A stretch of DNA of 64,000 bases from Phaeobacter inhibens DSM 16374 (GTDB lineage Bacteria; Pseudomonadota; Alphaproteobacteria; Rhodobacterales; Rhodobacteraceae), in NCBI RefSeq assembly GCF_000473105.1, contig NZ_KI421498.1:992001-1056000 (forward strand). The letters are read 5' to 3'. Under the pieces are notes generated by a model. It had not been told where the DNA came from, did not search any database, and saw nothing but the letters and a program-made list of their open reading frames with translations. Positions within the stretch are counted from its first letter, which is position 1. Every line of letters begins with the position of its first letter. The translations under genes and the position numbers were made by a program. Positions 1 through 9,184 of this stretch are shown here, in pieces.

Positions 1-632
1 AACAACACCTCTTCCATCCGGTCCGGCTCAATGCTGGCGCAGTTTACCGTCACAAAGGGCGCTGAGGCGCGGTTCGACTGGGTATGGATATAGCGCGCGG
101 CGATTTCCTTGCCGCTGCCCGCAGGCCCGGTCAGCATCACCCGTCCGTTGGATTTGGTGACCTTATCCAGCTGGCTGACCAGGGCACGATAGGCGGCTGA
201 GGCGCCGATCATTTCGCTGGCGCCCGAGTCCTGGCGTTTCAGATCAGTGTTCTCGCGGCGCAGCTTTGATGTCTCCATCGCGCGGCGAATAACGACCAGT
301 AACTGGTCAATATTAAAAGGTTTTTCGATAAAGTCATAGGCGCCTTGCTTGATCGCAGCGACCGCGATCTCGATATTGCCATGACCTGAAATGATCACCA
401 CGGGGATCTCCGGATTGTCCCGTTTCACCACTTTCAGAATGTCGATGCCGTCCATCTGGCTATCCTTCAGCCAGATATCCAGTACCATGAGCGCAGGCGG
501 CGCCTCATTCAGCGCGGCCATGCATTCCTCGGAACTGCCAGCCTTGCGCGTCGCGTAGCCTTCATCCTCAAGGATATCAGAAACCAGCTCACGGATGTCG
601 CGTTCATCGTCAACAATCAGAATGTCACTCAT
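1..632 (-). CDS. ntrX: NtrX, nitrogen-assimilation response regulator (partial, N-terminal part)
   Basis: Response regulator of the NtrY/NtrX two-component system. The visible 210 or so residues hold a full receiver domain (acidic pocket near residues 8-9, phospho-acceptor Asp in VLDIWLKDS, conserved Lys in EKPF) followed by the start of an AAA+ domain with a Walker A motif GPAGSGKE. The rest, including the helix-turn-helix, lies beyond the left edge. ATG at 632 overlaps the ntrY stop by 4 bases (ATGA), so the two are translationally coupled. NtrX in alphaproteobacteria controls nitrogen and respiratory/redox functions and cell-envelope traits. The identification rests on the domain content and on position directly after ntrY. 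Confidence 0.95.
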   Translation of the reverse strand, partial: MSDILIVDDERDIRELVSDILEDEGYATRKAGSSEECMAALNEAPPALMVLDIWLKDSQMDGIDILKVVKRDNPEIPVVIISGHGNIEIAVAAIKQGAYDFIEKPFNIDQLLVVIRRAMETSKLRRENTDLKRQDSGASEMIGASAAYRALVSQLDKVTKSNGRVMLTGPAGSGKEIAARYIHTQSNRASAPFVTVNCASIEPDRMEEVL

Positions 633-2908
633 GTCAGACCTGCTTTCACTGTACTCTTATGATGGTCTGCCGCCTCATGTGCAGCAGGCAGGCGGATCAC
701 AGCCATGGCCCCGTGGTGGGCCTGACCGTCGAAAACCGGCGCGTCTTCCAGCACCAGCGTTCCGCCGTGTTCTTCGATAATTTTCTTGACGATCGGCAGG
801 CCGAGACCTGTGCCTTCGTCGCGGGTGGTCACATAGGGTTCAAACAAACGGGCACGGTCTTCTGGCAGACCGATGCCATTGTCGGCGATGGTGACCTCAT
901 AGCCGGATTTCGTCGGACTTACAGCGATGCGGATTTCAGGATCAAGATCCGCAACCGTGCCTTTTTGTTTCAGTGTTTCAACGGCTTCGCCTGCATTCTT
1001 GATCAAATTGGTCAATGCCTGACCAATCATCGTCGCGTCCAGATCCGCAAGCATCGGTTCCGTCGGCAGATCCGCGACAATGCGAAGATCAGGCTGACCT
1101 GCCTTTTGCAGGGTCACCGCATCGCGCAGCAGCTTCACCAGATCTTCCTCACGCCGCTCGGGTTCCGGCATACGGGCAAATTTGGAGAATTCATCAACAA
1201 TACGGCGCAAGTCGTTGGTTTGACGGACAATCACATCTGTCATGGATTGCAGGAGATCACTGTTTTCTTCGCCCAGCTTGGGCGCAAATTTGCGTTTGAT
1301 GCGCTCAGCACTCAGCTGGATGGGTGTCAGCGGGTTCTTGATCTCATGGGCAATCCGGCGCGCAACATCGCCCCAGGCCGCCATCCGCTGCGCGCTGACC
1401 AGGTCCGTAACATCGTCAAAGGCCACCACATAGCCCTCAAGCCGGTCTTCCTCGCTCCGTCGAGGGGACATCCGCACCAGAAGGTTCTCCAGCTGCCCCT
1501 GGCGGGTCACCTTGATCTCGCCCTGCACCACATCGGCGCCAGTTTCGGTCAGCTCCTGAAACAACGGCCCGAACTCCGGCACGGCCACCGCCAAGGCCAG
1601 CGACTGGCGATCACCACTCCACCCCAGCAGCCGCTCCGCAGACCGGTTCACAAAGGTGACGCGCCCCTCAGAATCCAGCCCCACCACGCCGGAGGTCACC
1701 GACATCAGCACGGAATCAAACAACCGGCGGCGGCGCTCAATCTGATGGGTGTTTTCCAGCAGCGTGTCGCGTTGTTCCCGCAGCTCAAGTGTCATCTGGT
1801 TGAAGTAGCGTCCCAGCTGCGAAATCTCATCATCGCCGTCGTCCTCCGGCACCTGCACATTCAGGTTGCCCGCCCCGACACGCCGCGCCGCAATGGTCAG
1901 CCGCCCGACCGGGCGCGACAGCCGTTCGGCAAACCACATGCCCAGCCACATCGCCGCCAGGATTAGGATCACAGCAAAGCCGAGATACAGCAGGACAAAG
2001 TCAAACAGCACCCGCCCCCGCTCGCTCTCCAACTGTTGATAAAGATGCGCGGTTTCCTTGGTGTCATCCAAGAGACTCAGCAATTCACCGTCCACATCCC
2101 GGCTGACATAGAGAAACCGGTCGACAAACGCATCCAGCCGCACCAGCGCGCGCAGCTCGCTGTTGTCCCAGTCCTGGATCAGGGTGACCCCTTCAAAAGA
2201 GGCCTGGCTGATATCCGCCGTGCGCGGCTCCTCAAAGTCGAACTCATACGACCGCTCGCCACGGGCCCGGATGGTTCCGGCGCCGTCCACCACATAGGCT
2301 TCCTGTAGGCCGCGCTGGATCTGCAATTGCCCCTGTGTCAGCACCTGACGCAACTGCCCGTCGCTGATGAAGAAATTGCGGTTTCGGCTGTTGTCGATAT
2401 AGCGTGCCAGCGCCACCGCATCCTCCGAGAGGTCACGTTGCTGCTGATCCTGATAGGCCTCCGCCGCCGCCAGAGAGCTACCCACAACCTGCCGCACCCG
2501 GTCAGAGAACCAGCCTTCAAGGCCGACATTGACCGTCAGCCCGGCAAAGAGCGCCACGATCACGGTGGGCGTCAGCGCCAGAAAGGCGAAGGCCCCGATC
2601 AGACGCAGGTGCAACCTGGAGCCTGCGGATTTGGCCCGCCGCGCGGCGATCAGACGTCCCACCTGTGTCAGCACCAGCGCCGCGACGGCCAACACATAGA
2701 TCAGATCGGCAAGCAGGATCAGCCGCAGCGACAGCGACGCCACCCCTTGCGAAAACGGGCCGATGATCAAAAATGTCGAAAGCGCCAGCACCGGGCCCAG
2801 AACAACCAGCCCGAGCGCGCCAACATTGCGAGCCCTGCGCGTTCTGCGCCACCGGTCAAGAGCCGCAAATGGCCCATATGCCGAACGGAGATGTGACCTC
2901 TGCGCCAC
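629..2908 (-). CDS. ntrY: NtrY, membrane sensor histidine kinase
   Basis: 759-residue membrane kinase paired with NtrX. The N-terminal third has hydrophobic segments near residues 30-55, 62-85 and 100-125 and a fourth near 305-325, enclosing a periplasmic sensing region. Then come a HAMP linker (about 330-385), a PAS domain (about 395-500), the HisKA phospho-acceptor block with ARRIAHEIKNPLTP (about 520) and a HATPase domain with N box and GTGLGLPIVKKI near the end. The start is GTG at 2908. The gene ends on the ntrX start codon and lies 99 bases after ntrC, consistent with one ntrBCYX unit. The signal sensed by NtrY is not evident from sequence. Confidence 0.95.
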   Translation of the reverse strand: MAQRSHLRSAYGPFAALDRWRRTRRARNVGALGLVVLGPVLALSTFLIIGPFSQGVASLSLRLILLADLIYVLAVAALVLTQVGRLIAARRAKSAGSRLHLRLIGAFAFLALTPTVIVALFAGLTVNVGLEGWFSDRVRQVVGSSLAAAEAYQDQQQRDLSEDAVALARYIDNSRNRNFFISDGQLRQVLTQGQLQIQRGLQEAYVVDGAGTIRARGERSYEFDFEEPRTADISQASFEGVTLIQDWDNSELRALVRLDAFVDRFLYVSRDVDGELLSLLDDTKETAHLYQQLESERGRVLFDFVLLYLGFAVILILAAMWLGMWFAERLSRPVGRLTIAARRVGAGNLNVQVPEDDGDDEISQLGRYFNQMTLELREQRDTLLENTHQIERRRRLFDSVLMSVTSGVVGLDSEGRVTFVNRSAERLLGWSGDRQSLALAVAVPEFGPLFQELTETGADVVQGEIKVTRQGQLENLLVRMSPRRSEEDRLEGYVVAFDDVTDLVSAQRMAAWGDVARRIAHEIKNPLTPIQLSAERIKRKFAPKLGEENSDLLQSMTDVIVRQTNDLRRIVDEFSKFARMPEPERREEDLVKLLRDAVTLQKAGQPDLRIVADLPTEPMLADLDATMIGQALTNLIKNAGEAVETLKQKGTVADLDPEIRIAVSPTKSGYEVTIADNGIGLPEDRARLFEPYVTTRDEGTGLGLPIVKKIIEEHGGTLVLEDAPVFDGQAHHGAMAVIRLPAAHEAADHHKSTVKAGLT

Positions 2909-3007
2909 GTACTGCCCTCATCCTGATGTGCGACCCTTCTGGTCGACCGCCATATATCGTGATCATCACCAGCTCAAACGCCGATCTGCCACGGTTCTGT
3001 GGCGATA

Positions 3008-4420
3008 TTACATCAGTTTGCGGCGGCGTGTCACCTCAATATCAAGATCTGTGATCTTCTTGCGCAGCGTATTGCGGTTAATGCCAAGTAAATCCGCACA
3101 TTTTGCCTGATTTCCGCCCGTCATTGCGAGCGATATTTCAATCAACGGGGTCTCAACCTCGCGCATCAGACGGGCATATAGACCTGGAGGCGGCAGCATA
3201 TCGCCGTGCAGATCGAAATAGCGCTGCAAATGTCGCGCCACTGATTCCGACAGTTTCTCACTGCTGAGTGTACTGCCTGTCGCTGCCATCGGCTCACCGC
3301 CCGATTGCGCGCCCAGCGCGGCGTTGACTTCGTCGAGGCTGATCTCTTCGCTGCGCGCAGTCAGCGCCAAACGGCGCACCACGTTTTCCAGCTGGCGGAC
3401 ATTGCCCGGCCACGGGAACTGCCGCAGCGGCTCCCGCGCCGCCTCGCTCAGCCGACGGTGCGGCGCGCCCTCGTTCTCGGCCCGAGTGAGGAAATGCGCG
3501 CACAGCAGGGAGATATCATCAACGCGGGCACGCAGCGCAGGCACCGGCAGCTCGGTGCCGCTGATCCGGTAGTAGAGGTCCTGTCGCAAACCACCAGCCT
3601 CCATCGCTGCAGTGAGATCCTGCTGACTGGTGGCGATGAACCGGGGCTGATGATCCCCCGGTGCATCCATCATCCGCACGACACGGGCCTGGGCTTCCTC
3701 CGACAGATCCGCCAGCTCATCCAGCAGAAGCGTCCCTCCACGAACCTCAGCCAGCAACTGCGCCGGACCTTCAAGTGACGCCAGATCCGCCGCCTCCGCC
3801 CGGACAAACGGCAGGGTGCGGCGGTCCGACAGATCATGCATCGACCGGGCAATCAGTGATTTTCCTGTGCCGCTTTCACCCGTGATCAACAGGGGTATAT
3901 CGGTGTTCATCACCCGCGCGATCAGCCGGTAGAGCGTTTGCATCACCTCGGTGCGCCCGACCAGCGGCAGATCCTCATGGCTCTCGCCTGCGGTCTCCGC
4001 CCCTCCCGCCGGGCCACCAGCCTGCGTAGCAGCGCGCAGCGCCCCCGGCCCGCTCCGCCTTTCGGTCAGCGCCTTGGCGGTGCGCTTCATCAGCTCCGGC
4101 AGATCAAACGGTTTGGGCAGGTAATCATAGGCTTCCGCCTCCGCCGCCTTAATCGCGGTCATAATGGTGTTCTGCGCCGAAATCACAATCACCGGCAACC
4201 CCGGCCGGTCGTCCGCGATCTTGGGCAGCATCTCCAGCCCGTTGCCATCCGGCATCATCACATCGGAGATCACGACATCGCCCTTCCCCTCGCCCACCCA
4301 GCGCATCAGCGTCGTCAGAGAGGAGGTCGCATGGACCTTGCAGCCAGCGCGCGTCAAGGCCTGGGTCAAAACCGTGCGGATTGTGCGATCGTCATCTGCG
4401 ACCAGAACAGTGCCGTCCAT
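3008..4420 (-). CDS. ntrC: NtrC, nitrogen regulation response regulator lacking the GAFTGA loop
   Basis: 470 residues: receiver domain (1-120, phospho-acceptor Asp53 in [11 protein letters not shown], Lys103 in LPKPF), AAA+ domain with Walker A GESGTGKS at 181-188 and Walker B GGTLLLDE around 228-235, and a C-terminal Fis-type helix-turn-helix (ending in [20 protein letters not shown]). The stretch between residues 200 and 228 is shortened and has no GAFTGA motif, the element that contacts sigma-54. Known precedent: Rhodobacter capsulatus NtrC lacks the same motif and works with the housekeeping RNA polymerase. The ribosome site AGGAG lies inside the end of ntrB, 6 bases upstream, so translation is probably coupled. 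It is expected to control ammonium-limitation genes when phosphorylated by NtrB. Confidence 0.95.
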   Translation of the reverse strand: MDGTVLVADDDRTIRTVLTQALTRAGCKVHATSSLTTLMRWVGEGKGDVVISDVMMPDGNGLEMLPKIADDRPGLPVIVISAQNTIMTAIKAAEAEAYDYLPKPFDLPELMKRTAKALTERRSGPGALRAATQAGGPAGGAETAGESHEDLPLVGRTEVMQTLYRLIARVMNTDIPLLITGESGTGKSLIARSMHDLSDRRTLPFVRAEAADLASLEGPAQLLAEVRGGTLLLDELADLSEEAQARVVRMMDAPGDHQPRFIATSQQDLTAAMEAGGLRQDLYYRISGTELPVPALRARVDDISLLCAHFLTRAENEGAPHRRLSEAAREPLRQFPWPGNVRQLENVVRRLALTARSEEISLDEVNAALGAQSGGEPMAATGSTLSSEKLSESVARHLQRYFDLHGDMLPPPGLYARLMREVETPLIEISLAMTGGNQAKCADLLGINRNTLRKKITDLDIEVTRRRKLM

Positions 4421-4426
4421 GATGTG

Positions 4427-5569
4427 CTACTCCTGCCGTGGGGCGTTTGGGATGGGTACGGGACGCGGTGCGGTGGGCACACGCGACAGTGACAGTCGAA
4501 AAACCGTCTGGCCGGGTTCGGAATTGACTGAGATCCAGCCCTGGTGATCGGCAATGATCTTGCTGACCAGTGCCAGCCCCAATCCGGTGCCATTCTCCCG
4601 ACCAGAGACAAAGGGATCAAAGATATCATCGCGAATTGCCTCAGGCAGTCCGGGGCCATCGTCCGAAATCTCGATTTGCAGCGGCAACAGCTTACCGGAT
4701 CCATCACTGCGGCGCAGTCGGAAGGAGTGCTCGTAGAACGTACGGATCCGTATGGTGCCGCCCCCCGGATCCGCAGCCTCTGCTGCGTTCTTCAGCAGGT
4801 TCAACACCACCTGCAAAAGCTGGTCCCCATCCCCCCAGGCCATGGGCAGTGAGGGATCGTAATCCTCAATGATGGTCATATGAGCGCCGAACCCCAACAG
4901 GGCGGAGCGGCGCGCCCGATCCAATACATCGTGGATATTGACCTCCTGAAAGGCCGGGGTTGAGAGGTTTCCGAATTGTTCCACCTGCTCCAGCAGTTTC
5001 ACGATGCGTCGGCTTTCGCTGACGATCAGATCGGTCAATTCCAGATCATCGCCTGACAGCCCCATCGACAACAGCTGCGCAGCACCGGTGATGCCCGCCA
5101 GCGGGTTCTTGATCTCATGGGCCAGCATTTCTGCCATACCGATTGCGGATTGCGCGGCAGATTTGGCGGAATGGTTCTGCGTCAGGCGTCCGGCCAGCTC
5201 GCGCGGGGAGAGCAGGATCAGCATCCGCCCCTCAACACCCTGCACCCGTGCTACCTGTACATTGCATTGCAGCGGCGCCCGCCCGGGCGCCCCAACGTCG
5301 ATGTCATTGACAAACAAAGGCGTACCATTGTCGCGGGCGCGCGCCACCGCCTCGTCGATGGCGGGAGCAATGATCACATGTTGCCAGATCGCCTTGCCCA
5401 GCAGTGCCTTGCGCGAGGTATTGAGAAACCCTTCACCGGCAGAATTCACATCTTCGATCCGGGCCTCCGGATCAATCACAAAGGCCGGCACAGGCAGCGA
5501 GGCCCAAAGCGCGCTATCGGCACCGTTCCAATTCTGCGTAGCCCCTGATCCAGCCATATCCTGTGTCAT
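4427..5569 (-). CDS. ntrB: NtrB, nitrogen sensor histidine kinase
   Basis: 380-residue cytoplasmic kinase/phosphatase for NtrC. The N-terminal half is a PAS domain (about 20-120). The HisKA block with LAHEIKNPLAGITGAAQLL follows at about 150-165, then a HATPase domain with DDGPGLP and GTGLGLALVSKI (about 310-345). No membrane segment is present, as expected for NtrB, which is controlled by PII proteins. No PII gene (glnB/glnK) is in this window. The start ATG at 5569 overlaps the dusB stop by 4 bases, the classical dusB(nifR3)-ntrB-ntrC arrangement of alphaproteobacteria. Confidence 0.95.
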   Translation of the reverse strand: MTQDMAGSGATQNWNGADSALWASLPVPAFVIDPEARIEDVNSAGEGFLNTSRKALLGKAIWQHVIIAPAIDEAVARARDNGTPLFVNDIDVGAPGRAPLQCNVQVARVQGVEGRMLILLSPRELAGRLTQNHSAKSAAQSAIGMAEMLAHEIKNPLAGITGAAQLLSMGLSGDDLELTDLIVSESRRIVKLLEQVEQFGNLSTPAFQEVNIHDVLDRARRSALLGFGAHMTIIEDYDPSLPMAWGDGDQLLQVVLNLLKNAAEAADPGGGTIRIRTFYEHSFRLRRSDGSGKLLPLQIEISDDGPGLPEAIRDDIFDPFVSGRENGTGLGLALVSKIIADHQGWISVNSEPGQTVFRLSLSRVPTAPRPVPIPNAPRQE

Positions 5570-6579
5570 GCCGCCTGCCCTGCCGCGAGGTCGGGACCGC
5601 GATCCGGCCCAGCGCCACCGATCAGCGCATCAGGCAGCAGCTGCAGCACCGTTCTGGGCGCCTTAGCAGTCAGCACCTCGCGCCGCAGGGGCGCGGGCGT
5701 CGCGGCCTCATCCATATACCAGCCCAGATGCTTGCGCGCGACCCGCAGACCCAGATCGGTACCGTAGAACGCAATCATCGCCTCATAGTGAGCACTGACC
5801 ATCTGAACCAGATCCGACCCGGTCGGCACCTCGGGCGCAGCGCTGCCCCAGATGTCATGGGCCACCTCAGCCAGCAGCCAGGGTTTGCCCTGCACGCCGC
5901 GCCCGATCATCACCCCATCGGCGCCGGACTGTGCCAGCGCAGTTCGAGCGGTCGCCGTATCCACGATATCGCCATTGGCCAATAATGGCACGTTCAGCGC
6001 GCCCTTGACCGCTGCAATCGCCTTCCAATCGGCAGACCCTTTGTAGAACTGACATCGGGTGCGCCCGTGAATGGTCACCATCTGCACGCCTGCGTCCTGC
6101 GCGCGGCGGGCCACATCGGCGGCATTCAGGCTATTGTCGTCCCAGCCAAGCCGCGTTTTCAACGTGACCGGCACCGACACTGCGGCCACCACCGCCTCAA
6201 TCAGAGACAGCGCATGATCCGGCGTCTTCAGCAGGGCCGAGCCTGAATAGCCATTGGTCACCTTCTTGGCGGGGCAGCCCATATTGATATCAATGACCTT
6301 GGCACCGCGGCTCTCCACCTGTCGTGCGGCCTCTGCCATCCAATAGGCATCGCGCCCGGCAATCTGCACTGCCGTATTCTCGACATCCGCACTCAGTTCG
6401 GCCCGTTCACGCACGCCGGGTTTGGCCTGTACCATTTCCTGACTGGCGACCATCTCGCTCACCATGAGACCGGCACCAAAGCTGCGCACCAGATCACGAA
6501 AGGGGCGATCCGTGATTCCAGCCATCGGCGCCAGAGCGATGGGAGGGGTCAGAGAAGTGGAACCGAGAGTGAAGGACAA
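5566..6579 (-). CDS. dusB: tRNA-dihydrouridine synthase (DusB/NifR3 type)
   Basis: FMN-dependent reductase that makes dihydrouridine in the tRNA D-loop. The 337-residue product shows the TIM-barrel signature APMAGITDRPFR near the N-terminus and NMGCPAKKVTNG around residues 98-110 with the catalytic Cys, then GRGVQGKPW for flavin phosphate binding. The start appears to be TTG at 6579, with a good AGGATTAGG ribosome site just upstream. No ATG fits the conserved N-terminus. It is the first gene of the dusB-ntrBCYX operon, the nifR3 position known from Rhodobacter and Rhizobium. Confidence 0.93.
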   Translation of the reverse strand: MSFTLGSTSLTPPIALAPMAGITDRPFRDLVRSFGAGLMVSEMVASQEMVQAKPGVRERAELSADVENTAVQIAGRDAYWMAEAARQVESRGAKVIDINMGCPAKKVTNGYSGSALLKTPDHALSLIEAVVAAVSVPVTLKTRLGWDDNSLNAADVARRAQDAGVQMVTIHGRTRCQFYKGSADWKAIAAVKGALNVPLLANGDIVDTATARTALAQSGADGVMIGRGVQGKPWLLAEVAHDIWGSAAPEVPTGSDLVQMVSAHYEAMIAFYGTDLGLRVARKHLGWYMDEAATPAPLRREVLTAKAPRTVLQLLPDALIGGAGPDRGPDLAAGQAA

Positions 6580-6670
6580 CTGCCTAATCCTTGTGCATAT
6601 GAAGCGTTTCTAACCGAAGCAGCCTCTATGCGACAATGAAACCCCAGGCGGAAAGGCTGCATCTTTTGGC

Positions 6671-6693
6671 ATATGCCTAATTTTTAGGCATAT
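6671..6693. promoter_or_regulatory. Perfect palindrome between dusB and ispDF, probable operator
   Basis: Two perfect 10-base arms, ATATGCCTAA and TTAGGCATAT, are separated by three T. The site lies 92 bases upstream of the dusB start and 78 bases upstream of the ispDF start, in an otherwise AT-rich strip between divergent genes. Stem plus three-base loop could also fold in RNA, but there is no U-tract terminator after it on either strand. A dimeric repressor or activator site is the simplest reading. The regulator is unknown to me. Confidence 0.6.
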
Positions 6694-6770
6694 TACCCAG
6701 GGTGACCTCCTGCCATTGCCTCCCCTTGCATCACCTCCTAAACAATTGCGACCCAACAAAGAGGCGCCCT

Positions 6771-7991
6771 ATGCCGTCTGATCCCTTCCCATCCGTGCCT
6801 GCAGCCGCCACCGCAGGCACACCCGAGGTGACCCACGCCCCGAAACACCAAACCGCCGCCCTGATTGTCGCCGCAGGCAAGGGTCTGCGCGCTGGCGGAG
6901 GTCTGGCAAAGCAATGGCGCCCGCTGGCGGGACGTCGGGTGATAGACTGGACGCTGGACGCGTTCCTTGGCGCAGGCGTGGACCGGATCGCGCTGGTCCT
7001 CTCTGCCGAAGATCACGACCACTGGCAGGAGTTCTCCTCCCGTGATGGAATCTTTCTGACCACCGGCGGATCCACACGGGCGCAATCGGTGGCAAACGGT
7101 CTTGATCTCTTGGCTGAACATGGTCTCGACCGGGTACTGATCCATGACGCCGCCCGGCCTTGTGTCTCTGCCCGCGTGATCGGGGAGATGATGGCCGCGC
7201 TCGACACCCATTTGGCCGCCGCCCCGGCGCTGGCCGTGACGGATGCGCTCTGGCGCGGGCGGGATGGCTATGTCACCGGCACCGAAGATCGCAGTGGCCT
7301 GTTTGCAGCGCAGACCCCGCAAGGCTTTCACCTGCCGCAAATCCGCGCCGCTCATCACCAACTTGCAGCAGAGGGGGGTGACGCCGCCGATGATGTGGAG
7401 GTCGCCCGCGCGGCAGGGATTGACGTTGCCATCATTCCGGGCGACCCAGACAATATGAAAATCACCCGTCCGGAAGATTTCGACCGGGCCGCGCGCATAT
7501 TAGGGGGCGACATGGATGTAAGGCTTGGCAATGGCTATGATGTTCACCGGTTCGGACCGGGGGATGAGGTCGTGCTCTGCGGTGTGCCCGTAGCCCATGA
7601 TCGCGGCCTTCAGGGGCATTCTGATGCAGACGTCGGGCTGCACGCCATCACCGATGCCCTATACGGCGCGCTGGCGGAAGGCGACATTGGCCGCCACTTC
7701 CCGCCCTCGGATCCCCAATGGAAAGGTGCCGCCAGCGATATCTTCCTGCGCCACGCCGCCGATCTGACCCGCTCCAAGGGCTATCAGATCTCCAATGTGG
7801 ATTGTACGCTGGTCTGTGAATTCCCGAAGATCACCCCCCATGCGCCCGCCATGCGCGCCGCTGTGGCTCAGATCCTCTCTATCGACATCTCCCGTGTCTC
7901 GATCAAGGCGACGACCTCCGAACGGCTCGGCTTTACCGGGCGGGGCGAAGGCATCGCCGCCATCGCCACAGCCTGCGTGGTGAAATCATGA
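6771..7991 (+). CDS. ispDF: Bifunctional IspD/IspF (MEP isoprenoid pathway)
   Basis: Fusion of 2-C-methyl-D-erythritol 4-phosphate cytidylyltransferase (IspD, about residues 25-235) and 2-C-methyl-D-erythritol 2,4-cyclodiphosphate synthase (IspF, about 245-406). IspD motifs visible are [16 protein letters not shown] (nucleotide binding) and [10 protein letters not shown]. IspF shows [10 protein letters not shown] with the metal-binding D-x-H and [12 protein letters not shown]. The frame is open from 6702, but ATG at 6771 fits better because it removes a non-conserved 23-residue leader. The fusion is the normal state in alphaproteobacteria. It acts in the same pathway as dxr at 61402. The pgpA start overlaps its stop. 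Confidence 0.95.
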   Translation: MPSDPFPSVPAAATAGTPEVTHAPKHQTAALIVAAGKGLRAGGGLAKQWRPLAGRRVIDWTLDAFLGAGVDRIALVLSAEDHDHWQEFSSRDGIFLTTGGSTRAQSVANGLDLLAEHGLDRVLIHDAARPCVSARVIGEMMAALDTHLAAAPALAVTDALWRGRDGYVTGTEDRSGLFAAQTPQGFHLPQIRAAHHQLAAEGGDAADDVEVARAAGIDVAIIPGDPDNMKITRPEDFDRAARILGGDMDVRLGNGYDVHRFGPGDEVVLCGVPVAHDRGLQGHSDADVGLHAITDALYGALAEGDIGRHFPPSDPQWKGAASDIFLRHAADLTRSKGYQISNVDCTLVCEFPKITPHAPAMRAAVAQILSIDISRVSIKATTSERLGFTGRGEGIAAIATACVVKS

Positions 7992-8494
7992 AAAAATCGC
8001 GTCTTGCTTTCCTGATCGGCACCGTGGGCGGCGTTGGCTATCTGCGACCCGCCCCCGGCACCTGGGGATCACTGGCAGCCCTTCCCATGGCGTTTGTCCT
8101 GCACCAGTTGGGCGGGTTTCTTCTGCTGGCGCTTGCGACCGTCATTTGCATGGTCGTCGGTGTCTGGGCTGCGGAGGCAATGACCCGCAACCGCGAAAAC
8201 ATGGATCCCTCCGAATTTGTACTGGATGAGGTCGCAGGCCAGTTCATCGCGCTCTGGGCAATCTCTTATCCTGCATGGGCGCATGACATTGCCATCACCG
8301 CACTCTGGCCGGGCTGGATCGCGGCCTTCGTGCTGTTTCGGCTGTTTGACATCTGGAAACCCGGCCCTGTCGGCTGGGCCGACCGCCAAAAGGGCGCAAC
8401 TGGCGTGATGATGGATGACATCATCGCTGGTATCCTCGCGGCGATCGGCGTGGCCGCCCTTGCTGGCTTCTCACATGGCGTGTTGGGAATGTGA
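7988..8494 (+). CDS. pgpA: Phosphatidylglycerophosphatase A
   Basis: 168-residue integral membrane enzyme that dephosphorylates phosphatidylglycerol phosphate. It shows the family pattern: [10 protein letters not shown] near residue 20, the acidic [14 protein letters not shown] motif at about 75-88, and [14 protein letters not shown] near 137-150, with about four hydrophobic segments. The ATG overlaps the ispDF stop by 4 bases and the next gene follows 2 bases after its stop, so ispDF-pgpA-cinA are one transcription unit. This order is common in Rhodobacteraceae. Confidence 0.93.
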   Translation: MKKSRLAFLIGTVGGVGYLRPAPGTWGSLAALPMAFVLHQLGGFLLLALATVICMVVGVWAAEAMTRNRENMDPSEFVLDEVAGQFIALWAISYPAWAHDIAITALWPGWIAAFVLFRLFDIWKPGPVGWADRQKGATGVMMDDIIAGILAAIGVAALAGFSHGVLGM

Positions 8495-8496
8495 TC

Positions 8497-8979
8497 ATGG
8501 ATGTCGCTGCTCTCATCCACAAGGCCCGTGCGAAGGGGGTCACCATTGCCACCGCCGAGAGCTGCACCGCAGGCATGATCGCAGCCGCCCTCACGGATGT
8601 TCCTGGATCCTCTTCAGTGGTTGACCGGGGCTATGTCACCTACTCCAACCGCGCTAAGCAAGACATGCTCGGCGTGCGCGAGAGCACCCTTGCCACTGTC
8701 GGCGCCGTCAGCGAGGAGGTTGCTGTCGAGATGGCCGAAGGGGCGCTGACCCGCGCTGACGTCACCCTGAGCATCGCGGTCACCGGCATCGCAGGCCCCG
8801 GCGGCTCTGAGCATAAGCCCGAGGGGCGGGTGTGCTTTGCCCTGGCACAGAAAAAGCTGCCAATCCATGTCGAGACAGTTGATTTTGGCCCGCTTGGCCG
8901 CGAACAGGTGCGCGCAGCGACATGCGACCACGCGCTGTCGCTGATCTGGCAATCCCTTACGGCAAATCCGCAAGGCTGA
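8497..8979 (+). CDS. CinA-family protein, nicotinamide-nucleotide amidase domain (PncC-like)
   Basis: About 160 residues covering only the C-terminal CinA domain, with ATAESCTAGMIAAALTDVPGSS, GYVTYSN and AVTGIAGPGG, the signature of the NMN deamidase PncC. The larger N-terminal molybdopterin-like domain of full CinA is absent, as in many proteobacteria. The likely role is recycling nicotinamide mononucleotide to nicotinate mononucleotide. ATG at 8497 is preferred over the in-frame GTG at 8491 because a GGGAA ribosome site is 8 bases upstream of the ATG and too close to the GTG. Confidence 0.88.
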   Translation: MDVAALIHKARAKGVTIATAESCTAGMIAAALTDVPGSSSVVDRGYVTYSNRAKQDMLGVRESTLATVGAVSEEVAVEMAEGALTRADVTLSIAVTGIAGPGGSEHKPEGRVCFALAQKKLPIHVETVDFGPLGREQVRAATCDHALSLIWQSLTANPQG

Positions 8980-9023
8980 CGCAAACCACAGCCCATCTGC
9001 CGCTATTTCATAGAACGGGCGCG

Positions 9024-9059
9024 AATTGAGCATCGCGCGCGCAGGACCGCTCAATTTTT
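9024..9059 (+). terminator. Probable terminator after cinA
   Basis: Arms AATTGAGC and GCTCAATT, 17 bases apart, are followed by TTT. The intervening bases are G+C-rich and can pair further. It closes the ispDF-pgpA-cinA unit. The stem base is A/T-rich, so strength is moderate. Confidence 0.45.
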
Positions 9060-9184
9060 CAGCATTTTAACAAAAGCCCGCTTTTCTGGCGCAAATTTGA
9101 AACCTGCCGCTTTTTTCAACGCCCCAGTTCCGCTTTGTCAGGCCTCAGATCAAGAAACAGCCTGACACGCGGAAGGAACGGCGG

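Noticed and set aside
659-1966. 435-codon plus-strand frame opposite ntrY
   Set aside because: Antisense shadow of the conserved kinase gene; composition typical of a non-coding frame.
9085-9105. Sigma-54 promoter before amtB
   Set aside because: TGGCGC followed by TTGAA resembles -24/-12 elements, but the spacing and the -12 GC do not fit. The local NtrC also lacks the sigma-54 contact loop.
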